NCBI GenBank assembly: GCA_965249175.1
Contig: OZ252227.1
Coordinates: 496,001-560,000 of the forward strand
Source of the DNA: CAZYFH01 sp965249175
GTDB taxonomy: Bacteria; Acidobacteriota; Vicinamibacteria; Vicinamibacterales; UBA8438
DNA: 64,000 nt
Direction of reading: 5' to 3'
In this document: piece after piece, positions 58,891-64,000 of the stretch
Numbering within the stretch: position 1 is the stretch's first letter
How the letters are laid out: each line of letters opens with the position of its first letter
Notes under the pieces: generated by a model
What the model was told of the DNA's origin: nothing
Database searches by the model: none
What the model saw: the letters and a program-made list of their open reading frames with translations, nothing else
Made by a program: the position numbers and the translations under genes

Positions 58891-59871
58891 ATGGCGATCT
58901 TCAAGACTCCCAACTTCAACTTCCTCAAGTGGCGCTGGCATGCCTTTGGCGGGTCGATGGTGATCATCGCCGCTGGGCTGGCGATGCTGGTGGCCCGCGG
59001 ATTGCCGCTCGGCATCGATTTCTCGGGCGGCACGTTGATCATCGTCGAGTTCGAGCAATCGACCGCGGAAGGTGCGGTTCGAGCCGCGCTGTCCGCCATC
59101 GAGGAGAAGGACGTCCAGCAATTCGGAACCGCCGCGGAGAACCAGGTCCTGGTGCGACTGCCGCAGTCGGGTCCCGAGCAGGGCGCGAGTCTCGAGGAAG
59201 GCGCGAACGCCGTCCGCTCCGCGCTGGATCAGAGCGACCTCGGGGCGTACCAAGTGATCAACCAGGAGCTCGTCGGACCGCTCATCGGCCGCGAGCTGAC
59301 CCAGCGCGGCAGGAACGCGTTCCTCTTCGCGATGGTCGGCATCCTCCTCTACATCGGCCTCCGGTTCCGGTTCAGTTTCGCAGTCGGTGCCGTGGTTGCC
59401 GTGGCCCACGACATCCTCATCACCGTGTCGCTGCTGATGTTCTTCGGCTACGAGCTCTCGCTCAACGTCGTCGCGGCCATGCTCACCATCACCGGCTACT
59501 CCGTGAATGACTCCATCGTCGTCTTCGACCGCGTGCGCGAGAACCTCCGAGTCATGCGCCGGGACACGTTCGACCATCTCGTCAATACGAGCATCAACCA
59601 AACGCTTGCCCGGACGATCATCACGTCTGGGACCACCGGGTTCACCGCGCTCGCGCTGTATGTCTTTGGCGGTGAGGTGCTGCGTGGGTTCGCGTTCACG
59701 ATCCTGGTCGGCGTCATCAGCGGCACCTACTCGACGATTTTCATTGCGGCGGTCATTGCCGTGGCGATCACACAGGGCAAGGCCACGAAGCGGAAGAAGG
59801 CGGCGCTGACGACGCCCGCGAGCCCGCCACAGCGTTCGAAACGGCAGAGCCGGAAGGCGCGCGCGTCCTGA
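58891..59871 (+). CDS. secF: Protein translocase subunit SecF
   Basis: Partner of SecD. About 326 residues with six predicted helices. F1 motif GLPLGIDFSGGTLI, a short periplasmic domain, F4/F5 motif GYSVNDSIVVFDRVRENLR and the SGTTGFTALALYVFGG segment are present. The Lys/Arg-rich C-terminus (KATKRKKAALTTPA onward) is cytoplasmic. ATG 58891 is taken as the start; GTG 58885 is an alternative. Its TGA overlaps the apparent CTG start of uppP. Confidence 0.95.
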   Translation: MAIFKTPNFNFLKWRWHAFGGSMVIIAAGLAMLVARGLPLGIDFSGGTLIIVEFEQSTAEGAVRAALSAIEEKDVQQFGTAAENQVLVRLPQSGPEQGASLEEGANAVRSALDQSDLGAYQVINQELVGPLIGRELTQRGRNAFLFAMVGILLYIGLRFRFSFAVGAVVAVAHDILITVSLLMFFGYELSLNVVAAMLTITGYSVNDSIVVFDRVRENLRVMRRDTFDHLVNTSINQTLARTIITSGTTGFTALALYVFGGEVLRGFAFTILVGVISGTYSTIFIAAVIAVAITQGKATKRKKAALTTPASPPQRSKRQSRKARAS

Positions 59872-60686
59872 CCGCCGTCCAGGCCGCGTTGCTCGGGACG
59901 GTCCAGGGGCTGACCGAGTTCCTGCCCGTATCCAGCTCCGCTCATCTGATCCTGGCGCGGACATTTCTGGGATGGGACGTGGCCGGAGAGTTGAGCCTGG
60001 CCTTCGACGTTGCGTGCCACGTCGGCACGCTCGCGGCGGTGGTGGTGTACTTTCGTCACGACCTCGCCAGCCTCGCTGGCGCGGCGGCAACGCGGGCGAC
60101 CTGGTTCACGGGTGGCGATGATTCCGCCCGGATGCTCCGGTGCCTGGCCATCGGGACCGTGCCGATCGCTCTGGTCGGAATCACGATGGGGGACTTCATT
60201 ACGGATTCGCTCAGGACCGCCGAGGTCGCGGGCGTCAGTCTTGCGGTCGGCGCGGTCGTCATGCTCGCGGCGGAGCGATCCGGCGGGCCCCGAACCCGGG
60301 ACGAGAAGAGCCTCGGCTCCATCGGGGCGCTGGGGCTCGGGCTGGCGCAGGCGGCGGCGCTGGTTCCAGGCGTATCGCGGTCCGGCGCCGTGCTGACGGT
60401 GGCCATGTTGATGGGCATGCGCCGGGAGCGTGCGGCTCGGTTTGCCTTTCTCCTCGGCGTGCCGGCCATCGTCGCGGCGTCCGCGAAGGCCGCACTGGAC
60501 CTCGGGCCGGGCCTCCCGGAGGGGGCAGCGGTCCCGTTTGCCATCGGTATCGCATCATCGGGTGTCGTGGGATACCTCGCAGTGAAGTACTTCATTCGCT
60601 ATATCTCGCGGCATTCGCTCGACGTCTTCGCCGTCTACCGGCTCGGCCTGGCGGGCTCGGTCGTCGTGTGGGCCGTGCGGTCATGA
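59868..60686 (+). CDS. uppP: Undecaprenyl-diphosphatase UppP (BacA), probable CTG start
   Basis: Integral membrane phosphatase regenerating undecaprenyl phosphate, the lipid carrier used by MraY. The GTVQGLTEFLPVSSSAHLILA motif lies near the N-terminus and ALVPGVSRSGAVLTVAMLMG, with the catalytic Ser/Arg, in the second half. Family members begin MTLLQAxxLGIVQGLTEF; reading from CTG 59868 gives LTAVQAALLGTVQGLTEF, an exact-length match, while the first conventional codon (TTG 59889) would cut off seven residues. The CTG overlaps the secF stop (CTGA), mimicking an ATGA coupling site. About 272 residues, eight helices. Confidence 0.88.
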   Translation: MTAVQAALLGTVQGLTEFLPVSSSAHLILARTFLGWDVAGELSLAFDVACHVGTLAAVVVYFRHDLASLAGAAATRATWFTGGDDSARMLRCLAIGTVPIALVGITMGDFITDSLRTAEVAGVSLAVGAVVMLAAERSGGPRTRDEKSLGSIGALGLGLAQAAALVPGVSRSGAVLTVAMLMGMRRERAARFAFLLGVPAIVAASAKAALDLGPGLPEGAAVPFAIGIASSGVVGYLAVKYFIRYISRHSLDVFAVYRLGLAGSVVVWAVRS

Positions 60687-60707
60687 GCGTTCGGGCGAGG
60701 GGATTCG

Positions 60708-61322
60708 ATGCAGTGGCTCCGGCGTAGCGCGGTCACTGGCTTCGTCGTGACCGTGCCGCTGGTCATCAGCGTCGCGGCGTTCGTCTGGTTGTTTCAGCTG
60801 ATCGACGGCGTCATGGGACCGGTATACGCGCGGTGGCTCGGTCGGGAGATTCCGGGCCTCGGGCTCGCGACGTTGCTGGTGATTGTCGTGATGGTGGGGG
60901 CCGTCGCGACCAATGTCTTCGGGCGTCGCGTCCTGGAGCGCGGCGAAACCTACTTGCTCCGGCTCCCGGTGTTTCGCGCGGTCTACGGACCGGTCAAGCA
61001 GCTCGTCGCCGCCTTCTCACCGGACAACCAGCTCGGCTTCAAGCGGGTCGTGCTGGCGGACGACCCAAAGCGCGGGCTGATCCTCGGATTCCTCACCAAG
61101 GAGTTCACGCTCGAAGATCGCGGCGGCGCCGAGGAGTTGGTCGCCGTCTACGTGCCGACGAACCATATTTATTTCGGTGACATCCACATCTATCCACGGA
61201 CGGTCGTGGCCTTTCCGGAGCTGACCGTGCAAGAAGGCGTGCAAGTCTTTCTGACGGGCGGGATGGCGATGTCAGAGCGTCTGCGTGTCGAGCGCGCCAA
61301 GCTCCGACCGAACGCGTCTTGA
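60708..61322 (+). CDS. DUF502 family membrane protein
   Basis: A 204-residue protein with two N-terminal transmembrane helices (AVTGFVVTVPLVISVAAFVW and GLATLLVIVVMVGAVAT) and a conserved soluble part containing LLRLPVFRAVYGPVKQLV, LGFLTKEF and VAVYVPTNHIYFGDIHIYP. The DUF502 family is widespread and uncharacterised; a role in membrane homeostasis is guessed only. It follows uppP by 21 nt and may share its transcript. Confidence 0.9.
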   Translation: MQWLRRSAVTGFVVTVPLVISVAAFVWLFQLIDGVMGPVYARWLGREIPGLGLATLLVIVVMVGAVATNVFGRRVLERGETYLLRLPVFRAVYGPVKQLVAAFSPDNQLGFKRVVLADDPKRGLILGFLTKEFTLEDRGGAEELVAVYVPTNHIYFGDIHIYPRTVVAFPELTVQEGVQVFLTGGMAMSERLRVERAKLRPNAS

Positions 61323-61379
61323 CACATCGAAAACGGGGTTGCTAATCTGCCGGGTTTAGCCGGATGAGCGAGAAGGTGA

Positions 61380-63488
61380 ATGGGGCAACAACTATATTTC
61401 GTGCTCGGTTGGGGGGCGCCGGTTGCGGCCGCGCTCTTCGCCGTATTCCTGATCCGGACCATCAGTCGGCAAGACGCGGGCACCGACCGAATGCAGCGCA
61501 TTGCCGCGCTGATCCGTGCCGGTGCGATGGCCTTTTTGCGGACCGAGTACACCGTGCTCGCCGGATTCGTCGGGGTCATGTTCGTCATCCTGTGGCTGTT
61601 CCTGCCGGACAATGCGCTGCTGACGGCGGTCAGCTTTCTCGTGGGCGCGCTGCTGTCGGCCACGGCCGGCTGGATCGGGATGCGGACGGCGACCGGGGCG
61701 GCGGTGCGCACCACGCAGGCGGCGACCCAGAGCCTGTCGGGCGCGTTGCGTATCGCGTTCTCGAGCGGCGCGGTGATGGGGCTGACCGTGGTCGCGCTCG
61801 GGACACTCGGCGTTTCGGTCCTGTACTTCGCGTACGGCGGGTTGCGCGGCGAGGGTCCCAGCGCGATCGAAGCGCTGTTCGGGTTCTCGCTCGGCGCGTC
61901 GTCGATTGCTTTGTTTGCTCGTGTTGGTGGCGGGATCTACACGAAGGCGGCGGACGTGGCCGGCGACCTGTCGGGCAAGGTTGAGGCCGGCATCCCGGAG
62001 GACGACCCCCGAAACCCAGCCACGATTGCGGACAACGTCGGTGACAACGTCGGCGATGTCGCCGGCATGGGCGCGGATCTGTTCGAGTCCTACGTCGGGA
62101 GCATCATCTCGTCGATCGCCCTCGCCTGGCTGCTCGGCGCACCCGCGGCCCTTGCGCTGTGGGGGGTCGAAGAGGCGGCGTTCGGAGCGCTCCAGTCCAA
62201 CCTCGTGCTCTTCCCGCTCCTGCTCGCCGGGGTCGGCATCGTCGCGTCGATCCTGGGCACGTTCGTCGTCAAGACCGATGACGAACGCAAGATCGGGACG
62301 GCTCTCGAGCGAGGCCTGTTGACGGCGTCGCTGCTCGTGTTCATCGGCGCCGGTGTGCTCGTCGCGCTGCTCGAGATCCCGCTCGCGGTGCTGTGGTGCG
62401 TGGTGTTCGGGGTCGTGGCGGGCGTCACGATCGGCCGATTGACGGAGTACTACACCGGGAAGGACAAGCCACCGGCACACCGGATCGCGCAGCAATCGGA
62501 GACCGGTCCCGCGACCAACATCATTGCGGGGCTGGGTGTCGGCATGATGTCCTGCGCCCTCCCGATTGTCGTCATCTGCATCGCCATTTTCGCGAGCTAT
62601 TCGTTCGCCGAGCTCTACGGCATCGCGATCGCCGCCGTCGGCATGCTGTCGACGCTCGGCATCAGTCTCGGCGTCGATGCATACGGACCGGTCGCCGATA
62701 ACGCGGGCGGCATCGCCGAAATGAGCAAGTGCGAGCCGTTCGTCCGGGAGCGGACCGACGCGCTCGATGCGGTCGGCAACACGACGGCGGCGATGGGCAA
62801 AGGGTTCGCAATCGGGTCGGCGGCGCTGACGGCGTTGGCGCTCTTCAGCACGTTTCGAGCGAAGGCTGGCGAGGCCGTCGCCGAGGCGGGCGGCGAGGGT
62901 GCGTTCGACCCGAGTTATCTCAGCCTGGCGCTCGACAACCCCAACGTGCTGATCGGCATGCTGCTCGGCGGCATGTTGCCGTTCCTTTTTTCCGCATTGA
63001 CGATGAACGCCGTGGGCCGGTCCGCGAACGCCATGATCGAGGAGGTCCGCCGCCAGTTCAAGGAAATCACCGGATTGATGGAAGGCAAAGCCGAGCCCGA
63101 TTCGGCGCGGTGCGTCGAGATTTCGACGAAATCGGCGATCCGCGAGATGATCGTGCCCGGGCTCATTGCCGTGTCGGCGCCGGTGCTCACCGGGTTCCTG
63201 CTCGGTGTCTCCGGGCTCGGAGGCCTTCTCGCGGGCGCGCTGGTCACTGGTGTGCTGATGGCGCTGATGATGGCCAACGCTGGTGGGGTCTGGGACAACG
63301 CCAAGAAATACATCGAAGAAGGGCACCACGGCGGCAAGGGTTCGGAGCCACACAAGGCGGCGGTTATCGGCGATACGGTCGGGGACCCCTTCAAGGACAC
63401 CTCGGGACCCAGCCTCAACATCCTGATCAAGCTGATGACGATCGTCGCCGTCATCTTTGCGCCGCTCGTCGTGTCCTGGATGAGCTGA
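61380..63488 (+). CDS. hppA: Membrane-bound pyrophosphatase HppA (K+-dependent type)
   Basis: Ion-pumping inorganic pyrophosphatase, 702 residues and about 16 helices. The catalytic loop GDLSGKVEAGIPEDDPRNPA followed by IADNVGDNVGDVAGMGADL is intact, as is the second catalytic motif AYGPVADNAGGIAEM. The segment GNTTAAMGKGFAIGSA has Ala where K+-independent enzymes have Lys, so it belongs to the K+-dependent group, whose members pump H+, Na+ or both. ATG 61380 with AGAAGGTGA upstream. Confidence 0.95.
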   Translation: MGQQLYFVLGWGAPVAAALFAVFLIRTISRQDAGTDRMQRIAALIRAGAMAFLRTEYTVLAGFVGVMFVILWLFLPDNALLTAVSFLVGALLSATAGWIGMRTATGAAVRTTQAATQSLSGALRIAFSSGAVMGLTVVALGTLGVSVLYFAYGGLRGEGPSAIEALFGFSLGASSIALFARVGGGIYTKAADVAGDLSGKVEAGIPEDDPRNPATIADNVGDNVGDVAGMGADLFESYVGSIISSIALAWLLGAPAALALWGVEEAAFGALQSNLVLFPLLLAGVGIVASILGTFVVKTDDERKIGTALERGLLTASLLVFIGAGVLVALLEIPLAVLWCVVFGVVAGVTIGRLTEYYTGKDKPPAHRIAQQSETGPATNIIAGLGVGMMSCALPIVVICIAIFASYSFAELYGIAIAAVGMLSTLGISLGVDAYGPVADNAGGIAEMSKCEPFVRERTDALDAVGNTTAAMGKGFAIGSAALTALALFSTFRAKAGEAVAEAGGEGAFDPSYLSLALDNPNVLIGMLLGGMLPFLFSALTMNAVGRSANAMIEEVRRQFKEITGLMEGKAEPDSARCVEISTKSAIREMIVPGLIAVSAPVLTGFLLGVSGLGGLLAGALVTGVLMALMMANAGGVWDNAKKYIEEGHHGGKGSEPHKAAVIGDTVGDPFKDTSGPSLNILIKLMTIVAVIFAPLVVSWMS

Positions 63489-63639
63489 CCGCATCAATAA
63501 ATCAGTGATTGACTGACGCTGATGGTGCGGGTAAGATGCCCCGTTTTAGCGCGCAGCCCGGCAGTGAGCGTGGCCGTCCCAGCGGTATCGGAGCCGACGC
63601 GTGAAGCTCGCCGACGTCGCTGATGGAAAGGACCTTTTT

Positions 63640-63680
63640 CGCCCGATCGGTGTCGAATCTAGGGATGAAGCGATCGGGCG
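63640..63680. repeat. 10-bp inverted repeat upstream of the tonB-like promoter
   Basis: CGCCCGATCG (63640-63649) and CGATCGGGCG (63671-63680) are perfectly inverted, separated by 21 bp, and end 10 bp before the -35 at 63691. The position suits a regulator-binding site or a read-through hairpin. The remainder of 63489-63690 shows no gene. Confidence 0.5.
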
Positions 63681-63690
63681 GTTCGGTTCG

Positions 63691-63718
63691 TTGACACCGG
63701 TTTTTGGCCTGCTATAAT
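63691..63718 (+). promoter_or_regulatory. Strong sigma70-type promoter of the tonB-like gene
   Basis: TTGACA (63691-63696), 16-bp spacer, TATAAT (63713-63718): both hexamers match the consensus exactly. The predicted start is near 63725, giving a leader of about 45 nt that contains GAGGAGGGG before the GTG at 63769. Confidence 0.9.
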
Positions 63719-63768
63719 CGTCGCTCCTGTGGCGGCGCCCGCGCTTCGCGCAGGCGAGGAGGGGACAC

Positions 63769-64000
63769 GTGGCGGACACGAAGAAGAAAGCGACCGCGAA
63801 GCCGGCACCCGCAAAGAAGGTCGAGCTAACGATGTTCGGCGAGGTGTCGAATCCGTCGATCACGCTCGGCAGCAAGAAGTGGTACACGGTGCCAGTGTCG
63901 ATCGCCGCGCACGTGGCCGTGATCGGCGCGGTCGTGATCGTGCCGCTGATGGCGGTCGACGCGTTGCCGACCCCGAGCTCGATGATGGCGTTCGTTTCGG
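63769..64000 (+). CDS. TonB-family/energy-transducer-like protein, 3' part missing
   Basis: Only 77 residues are visible before the right edge. The N-terminus is Lys/Ala/Pro-rich (MADTKKKATAKPAPAKK), followed by LGSKKWYTVPVSIAAHVAV and a transmembrane helix (VIGAVVIVPLMAVDALPTP). A basic cytoplasmic start, one helix and a following Pro-containing segment resemble the N-termini of TonB proteins in acidobacteria, but the diagnostic C-terminal domain lies outside the window. GTG start with a strong Shine-Dalgarno. Confidence 0.6.
   Translation, partial: MADTKKKATAKPAPAKKVELTMFGEVSNPSITLGSKKWYTVPVSIAAHVAVIGAVVIVPLMAVDALPTPSSMMAFVS

Noticed and set aside
1..64000. CRISPR arrays, prophage or insertion-sequence transposases
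   Set aside because: No regularly spaced direct repeats, no transposase, integrase or phage structural motifs were found in any frame.

Overview
The window is a gene-dense, G+C-rich bacterial chromosome segment, about two-thirds G+C judged by eye. The organism is a diderm: it has LptD, DAP-type MurE and a POTRA-containing FtsQ. Gene content and protein style suit an acidobacterium, perhaps of the Vicinamibacteria. That placement is an inference from recognition, because the window holds no rRNA or other phylogenetic marker I could align. There is no phage, no transposase gene and no CRISPR array. Nearly everything is housekeeping, so the unusual items are small features between or inside ordinary genes.

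Layout. 1-1918 (-): a YchF-like GTPase followed by a partial sugar-nucleotide epimerase. 2144-18864 (+): a complete dcw cell-wall and division cluster in the order mraZ-rsmH-ftsL-ftsI-murE-murF-mraY-murD-ftsW-murG-murC-ftsQ-ftsA-ftsZ. It opens with a sigma70-type promoter and three MraZ-type boxes. 19031-28073 (-): larB-mutS2-dnaG-rpoD, tRNA(CAU), a zinc-ribbon protein, an RNase HI-AcpS fusion and a small protein. 28372-32971 (+): citrate synthase, a secreted DUF411 protein with an in-frame UGA at a conserved Cys (probable selenoprotein), lepA, lepB and a DUF4845-like protein. 33101-38060 (-): divIVA, yggS, dinG, glyA, rpiB. 38112-41183 (+): a frameshifted rlmI-like methyltransferase gene, then a TPP riboswitch and thiC. 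41203-51974 is mostly (-): a secreted protein, a radical SAM protein, rmd, rmlB, rmlA, lptD, folC and a deoxynucleoside kinase, with an M20 peptidase on (+). 52021-64000 is mostly (+): a HEAT-cyclophilin protein, tgt-yajC-secD-secF-uppP, a DUF502 protein, hppA and a partial TonB-like gene. On (-) in that stretch are a 26-residue Lys-rich peptide gene and ddl.

The genes form coherent groups. The dcw cluster builds lipid II and the divisome, and uppP (undecaprenyl-PP recycling), ddl (D-Ala-D-Ala) and glyA/folC (one-carbon metabolism) support it from elsewhere in the window. secD/secF/yajC, lepB and lptD handle export and envelope biogenesis.

Items most worth a second look: (1) the UGA-containing DUF411 gene with a SECIS-like hairpin just downstream; (2) the RNase HI-AcpS fusion; (3) a 163-bp inverted-repeat element present in two full and two partial copies, whose inner arms differ in sequence yet stay complementary and whose ends supply stop codons to three neighbouring genes; (4) a repeated arrangement of -10 boxes only 5-11 nt from start codons, which suggests leaderless mRNAs; (5) a 26-codon Lys/Ala/Thr gene with its own promoter, Shine-Dalgarno and terminator.
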